From a bacterium (lineage in GTDB: Bacteria > Margulisbacteria > Marinamargulisbacteria > GCA-2716485 > GCA-002719695), in NCBI GenBank assembly GCA_002716725.1, contig PBBX01000008.1, positions 1 through 36,995 on the forward strand: a DNA stretch of 36,995 nucleotides, written 5' to 3'. The position numbers and the translations under genes were made by a program. The notes beneath the pieces were generated by a model. The model was not told the origin of the DNA. It saw only the letters and a program-made list of their open reading frames with translations, and did no database searches. How positions within the stretch are numbered: the stretch's first letter is position 1; every line of letters starts with the position of its first letter. Below are positions 6,896 through 16,370 of this stretch, one piece after another.

Positions 6896-9462
6896 TATGT
6901 TTTATCGTCCATTGCTAGTAATTGCCACCCTTCTTGTTTTATCATGTCTTCAGCATGTTTCCATTTTATTTCTTTTACAACCGTTCCTTTTTGAATTTTT
7001 ACGCGTTCATTACGCCCAATTTTTTCTATTTTTCGAACCGTTTTTGATGAATTTGATTTTGCAGATTGATTGGTTTGAATTGTATTCATATCAACCGCTG
7101 ATGATGACTCTTCTTGAGCGACAACAACCGATCGGTTAATCATAGAGATTGCTTCTTCTGATATATGAATCATTAACTCTTGAAACATCCCAAAGGCTTC
7201 TCGTTTGTATTCGATTAAAGGATCTCGTTGACCATAGGCTCTTAACCCAATCCCTTCTCGTAATATATCCATGTTATGAAGATGATCCATCCATTTTTTA
7301 TCAACACACATTAACATCACTTGCTTCGTAACAAACTGATCAAATAAATGTTCTGGATGTTCATTACGACGATAGTTATAAAATGATATAATCGCTTTCT
7401 TTAAAACATCTAAGGTTTTCTCTTCTTTAATTTTTTTTATAATGTCATCACAATTTTCAATTGGCAAAATTTGCTGAATATACTTTTTAAATCCATCTAA
7501 CTGATCCTCTACTAACCCTTCAATGGGGTATTCTTGTGGCATGCTTTCCATTAGACGATTAAGAAAATCTTGGTATATTTTTTGACAGTCTGATTCTGTC
7601 AAAATTGACTGCCTAATTCGGTAAATAGTCTCCCGTTGTTTATTTAAAACATCATCATATTGTAAAATCTGCTTTCTTACTCCAAAATGATACTTTTCAA
7701 CTTTAGTTTGAGCTTTTTCTAATGACTTTGAAACCATAGAGTGCTCAATCGGCATATCATTAGGCATCCCTAATGTTTCCATAACAGACTTTATGCGATC
7801 CGATCCAAATAACCGCATTAAATCATCTTCTAAAGATACATAAAACCGTGTTTTCCCTGGATCGCCTTGTCTTCCGGAACGGCCTCTTAATTGATTATCT
7901 ATTCGACGTGATTCATGCCGAGATGTTCCAATCACATATAGGCCCCCTAACTCAATAACCCCCTCTCCTAACACAATATCTGTTCCTCTTCCGGCCATAT
8001 TCGTTGCGATGGTTACAGACCCTTGTTGGCCTGCATTAGCAATTATTTCGGCTTCTCTTTCATGATGTTTTGCATTTAAAACATTATGTGGAATACCTCT
8101 CTTTTTTAATAAAACTGATACAAGCTCTGATGTTTCTATAGCAATTGTTCCCACTAATATTGGTTGCTTTGTTTTATAAATCGTAGCAATTTCTTCTACA
8201 ATGGCATCAAACTTTACTTGCTTTGTTTTATAAATAATATCAGCCATATCGTTTCTAGCTAAGGGTTTATTGGTTGGCATTACTGTAACAGGCAAACTAT
8301 ATATTTTTTCAAATTCAGCCGCTTCTGTGATAGCTGTCCCCGTCATACCTGCTAATTTTGGAAACATCCTAAAATAATTTTGAAACGTTACACTTGCTAA
8401 GGTCTGACTTTCTTCTTTAATGGATAAATTTTCAATCGCTTCTATTGCTTGATGCAGGCCATCCGAATAACGACGCCCTTCCATTAATCGACCGGTAAAT
8501 TCATCGACAATTAAAATAGCGCCATCTTTTACTACATAATCAATATCTCGTTTAAATAAATGTTTGGCTTTTAAACATTGGACCGCCATATGAGCAATTT
8601 CCATATTTTTAACAGAATATATATCTGTTAATCCCATTTCTGTCTCAACTTTTTCAATGCCGTCTTCGGTTAATACAATGTTTTTATGTTTTTCATCCAT
8701 TGTAAAATGAGTTTCTTTAGTGAGTGTCTTTGTAATTCTTGCTACTTTTTTATAATTATCGGTAGAATCACTTACTGGTCCAGAAATAATTAGTGGTGTT
8801 CTGGCTTCATCAATTAAAATACTATCGACCTCATCAATAATGGCAAAATGACGTCTTAATTGACAACATTGAGATACATCCCCTGCTAAATTATCTCTCA
8901 AATAATCAAATCCAAATTCATTATTGGTTCCATAGGTTATATCACATTGATACGCTTTTAATTTGTCTTGCGGATCCATCCCAGATTGAATCAGTCCTAC
9001 GGATAAGCCTAAAAACTGATAAATTTTTCCCATCCATTCACTATCACGCTTGGCCAGATAATCATTAACAGTAACGATATATACTCCTTTTCCTTCAAGG
9101 GCATTTAAGTAAGCGGGTAATGAGGCTACTAGTGTTTTTCCTTCTCCTGTTTTCATTTCAGCGATTCGGCCTTCATGCAACACCATACCTCCAATTAGTT
9201 GAACATCAAAATGTCTCATTTCTAAGACTCTTTTTGAAACCTCTCTAACACATGCAAATACGTCTACTAAAATATCATCTAATTGTTTTCCTTCGGATAA
9301 TTGATGTTTAAAAATACTTGTTTTTTCTTTTAATTGATCTTCCGATAATTGGCTATACTCCGATTCTAAATTATTAATTAACTCTACATTTTTTTGATAG
9401 GGTTGTATCGCTTTCTCAATAGGATCCCCAAGAATTTTTGATAATAATGATAAAATTGGCAT
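6895..9462 (-). CDS. secA: Preprotein translocase ATPase SecA
   Basis: Motor ATPase that drives unfolded preproteins through SecYEG. It has 855 residues, in the normal range. Walker A is EMKTGEGKT (102-110), Walker B DEVD is at 210-213, followed by SILIDEARTPLIISGP. The second nucleotide-binding fold shows TNMAGRGTDI and the arginine-finger region QLRGRSGRQGDPG. The C-terminal tail ends in a basic linker (KRK-like and KTVRKIEKIGRNERVKI) and has no CxCxnHC zinc motif, so the SecB/ribosome-binding finger appears absent. ATG at 9462 has an AAGGA ribosome binding site. It is the first gene of the operon and is coupled to prfB. Its substrates here probably include the signal-peptide proteins encoded at 11786 and 16371-21910. 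Confidence 0.98.
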   Translation of the reverse strand: MPILSLLSKILGDPIEKAIQPYQKNVELINNLESEYSQLSEDQLKEKTSIFKHQLSEGKQLDDILVDVFACVREVSKRVLEMRHFDVQLIGGMVLHEGRIAEMKTGEGKTLVASLPAYLNALEGKGVYIVTVNDYLAKRDSEWMGKIYQFLGLSVGLIQSGMDPQDKLKAYQCDITYGTNNEFGFDYLRDNLAGDVSQCCQLRRHFAIIDEVDSILIDEARTPLIISGPVSDSTDNYKKVARITKTLTKETHFTMDEKHKNIVLTEDGIEKVETEMGLTDIYSVKNMEIAHMAVQCLKAKHLFKRDIDYVVKDGAILIVDEFTGRLMEGRRYSDGLHQAIEAIENLSIKEESQTLASVTFQNYFRMFPKLAGMTGTAITEAAEFEKIYSLPVTVMPTNKPLARNDMADIIYKTKQVKFDAIVEEIATIYKTKQPILVGTIAIETSELVSVLLKKRGIPHNVLNAKHHEREAEIIANAGQQGSVTIATNMAGRGTDIVLGEGVIELGGLYVIGTSRHESRRIDNQLRGRSGRQGDPGKTRFYVSLEDDLMRLFGSDRIKSVMETLGMPNDMPIEHSMVSKSLEKAQTKVEKYHFGVRKQILQYDDVLNKQRETIYRIRQSILTESDCQKIYQDFLNRLMESMPQEYPIEGLVEDQLDGFKKYIQQILPIENCDDIIKKIKEEKTLDVLKKAIISFYNYRRNEHPEHLFDQFVTKQVMLMCVDKKWMDHLHNMDILREGIGLRAYGQRDPLIEYKREAFGMFQELMIHISEEAISMINRSVVVAQEESSSAVDMNTIQTNQSAKSNSSKTVRKIEKIGRNERVKIQKGTVVKEIKWKHAEDMIKQEGWQLLAMDDKT

Positions 9463-9500
9463 TTTTTAATTTCCTTATCGTATTCTAATGCTAATTACAA

Positions 9501-9529
9501 ATTATAATATAGTCTTATCGTTGCGTCTA
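9501..9529 (-). promoter_or_regulatory. Likely sigma70-type promoter of the secA operon
   Basis: On the minus strand, TAGACG (9529-9524) and TATAAT (9506-9501) are separated by exactly 17 bases, giving a perfect -10 box and a 4/6 match to the -35 consensus. The predicted start of transcription is near 9494, about 30 bases before the secA ATG and its AAGGA ribosome binding site. Confidence 0.55.
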
Positions 9530-9576
9530 ATTTTCTCTTTATGATATTTCAGAGTTAGAGGCTATATTATAAAATA

Positions 9577-10509
9577 ATGATCTTTTATAAACGTTCTTTT
9601 TTTAAACTATTAATAGATATTAGTATTATTGGTATTCTTAGTTATTTGGTTGTTTGCACTCTCATTTTTTTTAAATTATCGGCAGTTGAATCTGGGCATG
9701 GTGATCATAGTAGTAACTCTCCTTTAGCCATTTCATGGCATGGGAATGTGTTAACTGGCCCTATAAAGTCCTATGAATCGATTCCATTTCTAAGTCAGTT
9801 GCCTGACGTGAAGTTAGATGGTTGGTTTATGAGACACCCAACGTCTAACAAAATTATAATTATCACGCATGGTTATAATGCATCCAAACATGCACCTGCT
9901 CTCATTAAGATCGCCTGGGTATTCTTTAGTCAAGGCTATAATGTACTCATGTATGATTTACATAACCATGGCAGCTCTACTGTCATTGATGGACGAACAG
10001 CATTAGGTTCACGAGAATATCATGATGTTATTGGGGCAAAACAAGCTTGTATGAATTTAGGGTTTAGTCCGAAAAACATTCTGTACTATGGATTATCAAT
10101 GGGAGCTGTTTCAACCTTAGTTGCAGCTCAACATGACCAAGACATTCAAACCGTTATTTCTCAGGCTAGTTTTTCAGATCCTTCTTTAATTATGAAAGAA
10201 GAATTTCAACGTAAAAAGATTCCACTCTTTCTTTATCATGGCAGTATTTTTATAGCGAATCATTTGTTTCGATTTCCTATTGGTTCTAAAACCCCTCTAA
10301 ATCTAGATCAAACTAAGATTTCTAATTTACTTATTATTCATTCGTCTCGTGATAATCGTGTTGGGTTTCATCATTCTCGCTTACTTATTAAATATGCTAA
10401 GCAAGCAAACGTTCCGTATAAAGATTTAGTACTTGATAGTACTGAACATGTAGATACTATTTTTGAGTATGATCATGAGTTTAGATTATTTTTGAATACT
10501 TATTTATAG
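9577..10509 (+). CDS. Membrane-anchored alpha/beta hydrolase
   Basis: A 310-residue serine hydrolase of unknown substrate. An uncleaved N-terminal membrane helix (about 12-33) anchors it, followed by an alpha/beta-hydrolase fold: oxyanion-side IIITHGYNASKH at 95-105, nucleophile elbow GLSMGA with Ser174, probable acid Asp259 in HSSRDNRV, and base His291 in STEHVDT. This order and spacing match the BEM46/YqkD-type family. The ATG lies very close to a TATAAA-like stretch and lacks a clear ribosome binding site, so the message may be leaderless or the promoter lies further up. It is transcribed divergently from secA. The active site probably faces the periplasm. Confidence 0.85.
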   Translation: MIFYKRSFFKLLIDISIIGILSYLVVCTLIFFKLSAVESGHGDHSSNSPLAISWHGNVLTGPIKSYESIPFLSQLPDVKLDGWFMRHPTSNKIIIITHGYNASKHAPALIKIAWVFFSQGYNVLMYDLHNHGSSTVIDGRTALGSREYHDVIGAKQACMNLGFSPKNILYYGLSMGAVSTLVAAQHDQDIQTVISQASFSDPSLIMKEEFQRKKIPLFLYHGSIFIANHLFRFPIGSKTPLNLDQTKISNLLIIHSSRDNRVGFHHSRLLIKYAKQANVPYKDLVLDSTEHVDTIFEYDHEFRLFLNTYL

Positions 10510-10520
10510 CATAAATTTAA

Positions 10521-10554
10521 TGACCTATCTCAACTTTAATACTTTTAAAGGTCA
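10521..10554. repeat. Six-base inverted repeat after the hydrolase gene
   Basis: TGACCT (10521-10526) and AGGTCA (10549-10554) can pair around a 22-base AT-rich loop. The stem is short and no T-tract follows directly, so it is more like an operator half-site pair or chance than an intrinsic terminator. Confidence 0.2.
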
Positions 10555-10651
10555 CATTTAAACTCAAAAAAAATACCATAAAAATTCGATGTTTTTCATT
10601 TTTTATTTCTGGCTATAAAGAATAGCATAAAACAAAATAAGGGAGCTTAAC

Positions 10652-10861
10652 ATGTCATTACAAAACCAACACAAGGAAACAAATATTCCACAAAATAAAT
10701 CAGAGCGATTAAATTTTAATTTTGATTTATTATTAGATAGAAATCAACATGAAAAAGAATCAACAACGATAAAACCAACCGTTATCGCTGCTAATGAAAG
10801 CTTTAGTATTATTCAAGCGGTAAAGCCAGTAGATTTCTTTTATGATCTAAAACGAAACTAA
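10652..10861 (+). CDS. Small hypothetical protein (69 residues)
   Basis: Unrecognised small soluble protein. Translation is supported by a GGGAG ribosome binding site seven bases before the ATG and a TATAAA box near 10614. The product is hydrophilic, rich in Asn, Gln and Lys, with no signal peptide, membrane helix or cysteine. The second half (KPTVIAANESFSIIQAVKPV) looks more ordered than the first. It is flanked by 142 and 97 bases of noncoding AT-rich DNA and by genes it shares no obvious pathway with, so it is probably monocistronic. No function is proposed. Confidence 0.55.
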   Translation: MSLQNQHKETNIPQNKSERLNFNFDLLLDRNQHEKESTTIKPTVIAANESFSIIQAVKPVDFFYDLKRN

Positions 10862-10958
10862 TTCTTTGCTTGCTTTACATCATAATCACTTGCAAGCTTA
10901 TAATCTACCACGATCATTTCATGAATCTTAATTCTAATCTAGTGTAATAAAGGCTAAT

Positions 10959-11618
10959 TTATTGACTTGGATCTGCTACTTTTCTTAAATATGGTTTTAC
11001 AGCTTTCCATCCATCTGGAAATAGCTGTTTTGCCTCATCATCGTTTACAGCAGGTACAATAATAACATCATCTCCTTGTTGCCAATCGGCCGGAGTTGCT
11101 ACTTTATAGTTTGCTGTTAATTGCATCGAATCAATTGCTCTTAAAATTTCTAAAAAATTTCGACCTGTTGCCATTGGATACGTTAAATATAAACCAATTC
11201 GTTTATCGGGCCTTATCACAAAAACGGTTCTAACCGTCTCATTATCAACAGCAGTACGTCCCATTGATGTTGTGCCAGCATCTGCTTCTAACATATTATA
11301 TTGCTTTGCAACAGCAAGTGTCTCATCTGCAATAATGGGATAATCTGGTTTTTCTCCTGAAACATCTTTAATATCATCCAACCATTTAATATGTTCATCA
11401 ACAGAATCAACACTTAACCCAATCACTTTAACATTTCTTTTTTCAAACTCTGGCTTTAGTTTTGCTAATGATCCAAGTTCTGTAGTACATACGGGTGTAA
11501 AATCTTTTGGGTGTGAAAATAAAACACCCCAACTATCTCCTAGCCAATCATAAAATGAAATATCCCCATGTGATGTACGTGCCTCAAAATCAGGTGCGAT
11601 ACTATTTATTTTCAACAT
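10959..11618 (-). CDS. 1-Cys peroxiredoxin (Prx6 family)
   Basis: Thiol peroxidase reducing H2O2 and organic peroxides. The peroxidatic cysteine is Cys44 in the motif DFTPVCTTELG, and it is the only cysteine in the 219-residue protein, so this is a 1-Cys enzyme needing an external reductant. The long C-terminal domain (ADWQQGDDVIIVP through DGWKAVKPYLRKV) is typical of Prx6. Start chosen at ATG 11618, because an AAGGAG ribosome binding site sits eight bases upstream and a consensus promoter lies just before it; an in-frame ATG at 11654 would fall ahead of the -10 box. It is divergent from the TolC-like gene. Confidence 0.95.
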   Translation of the reverse strand: MLKINSIAPDFEARTSHGDISFYDWLGDSWGVLFSHPKDFTPVCTTELGSLAKLKPEFEKRNVKVIGLSVDSVDEHIKWLDDIKDVSGEKPDYPIIADETLAVAKQYNMLEADAGTTSMGRTAVDNETVRTVFVIRPDKRIGLYLTYPMATGRNFLEILRAIDSMQLTANYKVATPADWQQGDDVIIVPAVNDDEAKQLFPDGWKAVKPYLRKVADPSQ

Positions 11619-11643
11619 ATTTAGCTCTCCTTTTTTAGGCTTA

Positions 11644-11672
11644 ATTATAAGCACGTTTTAATTATGATTCAA
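11644..11672 (-). promoter_or_regulatory. Sigma70-type promoter of the peroxiredoxin gene
   Basis: Minus-strand TTGAAT (11672-11667) and TATAAT (11649-11644) are spaced by 17 bases. The transcript would begin near 11637, placing the AAGGAG ribosome binding site (11632-11627) and ATG 11618 just downstream. This settles the start codon against the longer in-frame alternative. No convincing PerR or OxyR operator was recognised in the 167-base divergent region. Confidence 0.65.
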
Positions 11673-11785
11673 TTACTATCCTTTTTTAGCTTAGAATACT
11701 ATTTTAAACTCAACGTTATCTTAACTTTATAATATAGGTATGATTTTATATTTAAAATTATTAAAAAAATGCTATCATAAATATT

Positions 11786-13252
11786 ATGTTTTTCCAGTCT
11801 TTTAAAATTTATAGAACACTGTTATTTTTTTGTTTATTACAAGCATCGCTTTGTTTTGCTCAAACAAACATTTACCGCTTACAAACACTTGTTGATGATG
11901 TCTACACAACACATCCCTTTTTTAAATCGACATCTATTCAACGTGATATAGCAAAACTTACTATTTTAAAAGAAAAGTCGTTTACTGATATATCATATTC
12001 CTTAACCCCATTAATGTCTTATACTAAACCGGCTTCATCCAGTCCTTTCTCAGCTCAAGAAACTACGAGTTTAGGAATGACATCCTCTCTTTCAAAAAAA
12101 CTATGGTCAACAGGCGGAACTTTAGGTGCTTCTATTGGATTAAATAGTATGGAAAGTGCTTATAGTAGCCAAGCTCAACAATTTGGCTTATTAAATAATT
12201 ATTATTACCATTCTATAGGACTTAGTTATGTCCACCCTTTATTAAAAAACAAAAAAGGTGTTATCGATAAAATTAATTTTCAAACAAAAACGCTTGATTA
12301 TAAGCGAACATTAATTCAACTTTCTGATCAAGAACAACAGTTTATTTTAGGTTTAATTTATCAATTTTTAGAGTGGTATGGCCATTATCAAGAACTGACT
12401 AATTTACGAGATCGATATGCTATCTCTAAAACACTTTTCTTGGACACCAAAAAGAAATTTAAAAAAAATATTGCTGAACAAGTTGATTTAATTCAGTCAG
12501 AAGATTCATTAAAAAATCTTGAACAACTCATTATTCTTCAGCAAGGTAAAGTTGACTCCAAAATTAACCAACTATCTTTAATCCTCTCTAACCCAATTTC
12601 AGAGTCTATCCCTAAACTTAACTTATCTTATATACCAGATTTACCTAGGCTAACAACTGACATGATCCGTAACGTGCCTCATATTACATTATTATCTCAG
12701 CAAAAAGAATTATTGTTATTTCAAAAATCGATGGTTAATGAAAAAAATCATCCTAATTTAGATTTAACAGTTGCTACTAACTTAAAAAGTGGTGCTACGT
12801 CGCTAGGCGACTCTTTGGGTTTCAACAAACCAGATTATACAATGTCATTAACCTATACTAATTCCGTTGAAAAAACGAACTATCATGTTGATAATCGTAT
12901 CTTAAAACAATCTATTAATAATATCCAATTATCTATTGATAGTGCTATTTTAACATTAAAGGCTACACTTATTGATATCAAAACACAGTATCAATCCCTC
13001 ATTAATGTTATTGAATCAAACGAGGCTCGTATGGTACTTGCAAAAAAACGTGTTAAACAAGAAGTGAAGCGCTACAACCATGGGCGTGGGCAATTTTCCT
13101 TTGTTGTACAAGCTCAAGATAATGTTCAGTATATTGAAACGATATTACTTCAAAATAAAATATCTATTTATCGACTCTATATTCAATATATGACATCTCT
13201 TGGTTTATTAGATGATGCACTAAAAAAACTAAACTATGAAAGCATTATTTAG
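11786..13252 (+). CDS. TolC-like outer membrane efflux protein
   Basis: Predicted outer-membrane channel subunit, 488 residues. A signal peptide (hydrophobic 11-24, cleavage after LCFAQ around 25) is followed by two long helical repeats separated by beta-strand segments, the organisation of the OEP family: coiled-coil-like stretches at about 150-250 and 360-470, and strand-rich Ser/Thr/Tyr segments at about 60-145 and 315-360. The second helical part includes ARMVLAKKRVKQEVKRYNHG, a typical OEP segment before the last turn. The 3' end overlaps the RND gene by 17 bases, so the two are cotranscribed. No ribosome binding site is obvious at this ATG. Confidence 0.85.
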   Translation: MFFQSFKIYRTLLFFCLLQASLCFAQTNIYRLQTLVDDVYTTHPFFKSTSIQRDIAKLTILKEKSFTDISYSLTPLMSYTKPASSSPFSAQETTSLGMTSSLSKKLWSTGGTLGASIGLNSMESAYSSQAQQFGLLNNYYYHSIGLSYVHPLLKNKKGVIDKINFQTKTLDYKRTLIQLSDQEQQFILGLIYQFLEWYGHYQELTNLRDRYAISKTLFLDTKKKFKKNIAEQVDLIQSEDSLKNLEQLIILQQGKVDSKINQLSLILSNPISESIPKLNLSYIPDLPRLTTDMIRNVPHITLLSQQKELLLFQKSMVNEKNHPNLDLTVATNLKSGATSLGDSLGFNKPDYTMSLTYTNSVEKTNYHVDNRILKQSINNIQLSIDSAILTLKATLIDIKTQYQSLINVIESNEARMVLAKKRVKQEVKRYNHGRGQFSFVVQAQDNVQYIETILLQNKISIYRLYIQYMTSLGLLDDALKKLNYESII

Positions 13253-16200
13253 ATATTTTTCAGCTAACCATACTTTTGCCTGGTTATTTACCATTATGTT
13301 TATCGCATTTGGTATTAAGTCTGTATTAACTTTTAATCGTGATATGTTCCCAGATGCTGATTTTGGAACGGTTATTGTAACAACGTATTATATGAATGCA
13401 TCTCCTGAAGATATAGAACTTAATATTACCAATAAAATTGAAGATAGTATTAAAGGTATTAATGGTATCGATTATTATACTTCTGTTTCTATTGAAAGCC
13501 AGTCTGTTGTATCGATTATTCTTGATCCTGATTATGATGATCAAGATGATGTAAAAAATAAAATACGTGAAGCTATTAATCGTATTAATGATTTTCCCAA
13601 TGACTTAGATGATCTACCTGTTGTTCAATCTTTAGATACGTCTATTTTTCCTTTAATGTTAATTGGATTATCAGCTAATACTTCTTACGAAAATTTACGC
13701 CATGAAGCTAAATTATTTGAAGCCAAACTTCTTAATTTACCTGAAATTGCTACTATCGATAAAATTAGTTTTCGTGATCGTGAAATGCAAATTAATATCA
13801 ATCCCAAAAAATTAACATTTTATGAATTATCATTAAACTCTATTGGCCAAGCTATTCAAATAAGAAATCAACGCTCTAGTTTAGGAACCTTAGAAACCAA
13901 AAATAATGAAGAAAATCTATTTACGAATGCAGAAATGAATACAAAACGTGATGTTGAAAATTTAATTTTACGTTCTACATTTAGTGGTGAATTGGTTCGC
14001 TTAAAAGATGTTGCGTCTATTAAACAAGGATTTGAAGATGAATCCGTTATCACTCATGTTAATGGGAAAAAGGCGATTGGATTTCTAGTTAACAAATCTG
14101 GTTCTGCTGATATTATCGATACGGCTGAAAAAATTAAAAAACTGATTAATGAAACTCAAGAAAATTTTAAAGAACGTAATATGGATTCTTTTGAATTAAT
14201 TTATGGAAATGATTTTTCTAAATATGTTAAAAATCGGTTTGCTGTTGTTAAAAGTAATGGTAGTGCTGGATTATTTTTACTTTTACTTGTTTTAGCCTTA
14301 TTTTTAAATTGGCGAGCTAGTTTTTGGGTTGCTATCAGTATTCCTGTTACGATTTTAGGCACCTTTACGATTTTACCTTTTTTTGTGGATCATATTGATA
14401 TCCTTTCTCTTGCTGCCATGATTGTTGTTATGGGGGTTGTTGTAGATGACTCTATTATTGTATCTGAAAACATTATTCGTCATAGAGAAATGGGTGAGAC
14501 GCCACTTGAGGCTGCCATGAATGGTGTTAATGATGTATTTAAGCCAGTACTTACGACCATCTTAACAACGTTTATTGCATTTGCTCCCATGTTTATTATT
14601 CCTGGTTTAATTGGGAAATTTATTATTGTTATTCCACTTGTTATTTCTATTGCTTTATTTGTTTCACTTCTTGAAGTTACCATTGCTTTGCCTGCTCATC
14701 TTGTTCCTTCTATCAAAGGTATTAAACCCATTTCAGCAGCCACTAAACCCTCTCGCTATTTAAAAATTAAAAAAAGTTTCGAAGGTATCATTCGAAAATC
14801 ATTACGGTTTCGCTATTTAAATCTTCTTTTATTTATTATTCTTTTTGCTTCTTCATTAATGATTGTTAAAACGATGGATTTTGTCTTTTTCCCTTCAGAT
14901 GATGCAGAAGAATTTCATATAAAATTAGAAATGGACAGAGGGACTCCCCTAGATGTTACTGCTCAAAAAACACTCGAAATCGAATCATTAGTTGCTGATT
15001 TATCAGCGGATGATGTGATGTCTTATGTTACTTATATTGGCTTGCGAGGCCAACGAAATGAACGCTCATTAACAAAACGCTTTAGTACTATTGAAGTTTA
15101 TTTAACGCCCTTTTCTCAACGTAATAGCAAACGGACAGCAAATGATATTGTGGAAGAATTAAGACAAAAAACGGATTTAATTACAGGTATCAAAGAAATT
15201 GAATATAATATTGAACAAGGTGGCCCTCCTGCTGGAAAAGCCGTAGAAGTTCGTATTTCAGCCATGACTGATGAGGATCGTTATACAGCAACGTCTACAC
15301 TTATTTCATTATTAAAAAATAATTTTGATAATAAAGTAACCGATATTAATCGTAATGATGAACTTGGCAAAGACCAAATTGAACTTTCTATTAATTATGA
15401 AGCCTTATCACGATATGGCTTGTCTGTAGCTACGATTATGCAAACGGTATCTACAGCATTTAGAGGATCTATCATCACATCTTCTCAACTTGACGATGAA
15501 AAACTGTATTATCGTGTTCAATTAGCTAAACAGTTTAAAAATGATATTAAAACCTTATATAATTTACCTATCTCAAATGCGCAAGGACGACTGATTCGTC
15601 TATCTGATATTGTCACGTTTATAAAAAAACCTGGGGTCCCTAATTTTTACCATTATGATGGAGATCGAACCACAACCATTACCGCTAATTTAGAAGGTAA
15701 ATCCTATACGCCTCTTAACGTTCAGAAAACACTAGAAAAATTATTAACAGAATCCCCTCAGTTATTGCCAAATGGCGTTCAATTAGATTTTGGGGGTCGC
15801 TCAGAAGAAACGGCTAACTCCTTTCGAGAACTTGGGATTACCTTCCTGATTGCACTTGTTGGCATCTTTTTATTACTCGTATTATTGTTTAATTCATTAA
15901 GTTTACCCTTTCTTGTCCTCTTATCAGTTCCATTTGGTATAATAGGCATTATTTTTGCTTTCTTTTTACATGGTGAACCCTTAGGATTCATGGCTATGAT
16001 TGGTTCTATTGGGCTTACGGGTGTACTGGTTAATGACTCCTTGGTATTAATGTATCGTATTAATCAACTTCGTGAACGACATCCTGATCATGCTATTCAA
16101 GATGTGATTGCTGAAGCAACATCGGATCGATTAAGGCCTATTTTCTTAACCAGTTTAACAACCGTTGTTGGTGTCATGCCTATTGCTTATGGTCTTACTG

Positions 16201-16370
16201 GAGCATCTGATCCTTTTATTGCTCCTTTAGGCTTAACACTGGGATGGGGACTGGTATTTTCTACCCCCCTTATCTTATTGTTGTTACCAACGTTTTATAT
16301 GATTAATGTTGATAGTTATAATTTGTATGTATCTATTATTAATTTTATAAAGAAAAAATTAGCTCTTTAA
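13236..16370 (+). CDS. RND-family efflux transporter (AcrB/MexB-like)
   Basis: Proton-driven inner-membrane exporter, 1044 residues, full family length. The N-terminal helix (12-30) is followed by the porter domain, then helices 2-6 from about 340 with the proton-relay pair Asp404-Asp405 in GVVVDDSIIVSENI. A second periplasmic half and helices 8-12 follow, with GSIGLTGVLVNDSLVLMYR in the equivalent position. The motif FFPSDDAEEF and two homologous halves fit the hydrophobe/amphiphile exporter class. It overlaps the TolC-like gene and would work with it, yet no membrane fusion protein is encoded on either side. Substrate unknown: drugs, lipids or siderophores are all possible. Its stop abuts the convergent gene by one base. 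Confidence 0.93.
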   Translation: MKALFRYFSANHTFAWLFTIMFIAFGIKSVLTFNRDMFPDADFGTVIVTTYYMNASPEDIELNITNKIEDSIKGINGIDYYTSVSIESQSVVSIILDPDYDDQDDVKNKIREAINRINDFPNDLDDLPVVQSLDTSIFPLMLIGLSANTSYENLRHEAKLFEAKLLNLPEIATIDKISFRDREMQININPKKLTFYELSLNSIGQAIQIRNQRSSLGTLETKNNEENLFTNAEMNTKRDVENLILRSTFSGELVRLKDVASIKQGFEDESVITHVNGKKAIGFLVNKSGSADIIDTAEKIKKLINETQENFKERNMDSFELIYGNDFSKYVKNRFAVVKSNGSAGLFLLLLVLALFLNWRASFWVAISIPVTILGTFTILPFFVDHIDILSLAAMIVVMGVVVDDSIIVSENIIRHREMGETPLEAAMNGVNDVFKPVLTTILTTFIAFAPMFIIPGLIGKFIIVIPLVISIALFVSLLEVTIALPAHLVPSIKGIKPISAATKPSRYLKIKKSFEGIIRKSLRFRYLNLLLFIILFASSLMIVKTMDFVFFPSDDAEEFHIKLEMDRGTPLDVTAQKTLEIESLVADLSADDVMSYVTYIGLRGQRNERSLTKRFSTIEVYLTPFSQRNSKRTANDIVEELRQKTDLITGIKEIEYNIEQGGPPAGKAVEVRISAMTDEDRYTATSTLISLLKNNFDNKVTDINRNDELGKDQIELSINYEALSRYGLSVATIMQTVSTAFRGSIITSSQLDDEKLYYRVQLAKQFKNDIKTLYNLPISNAQGRLIRLSDIVTFIKKPGVPNFYHYDGDRTTTITANLEGKSYTPLNVQKTLEKLLTESPQLLPNGVQLDFGGRSEETANSFRELGITFLIALVGIFLLLVLLFNSLSLPFLVLLSVPFGIIGIIFAFFLHGEPLGFMAMIGSIGLTGVLVNDSLVLMYRINQLRERHPDHAIQDVIAEATSDRLRPIFLTSLTTVVGVMPIAYGLTGASDPFIAPLGLTLGWGLVFSTPLILLLLPTFYMINVDSYNLYVSIINFIKKKLAL

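Noticed and set aside
10867-10900. GCTTGC/GCAAGC inverted repeat as a terminator
   Set aside because: Long loop, short stem and no T tract on either strand.
11619-11654. Longer peroxiredoxin start at 11654
   Set aside because: It lies upstream of the predicted transcription start and within the promoter; AAGGAG marks ATG 11618.
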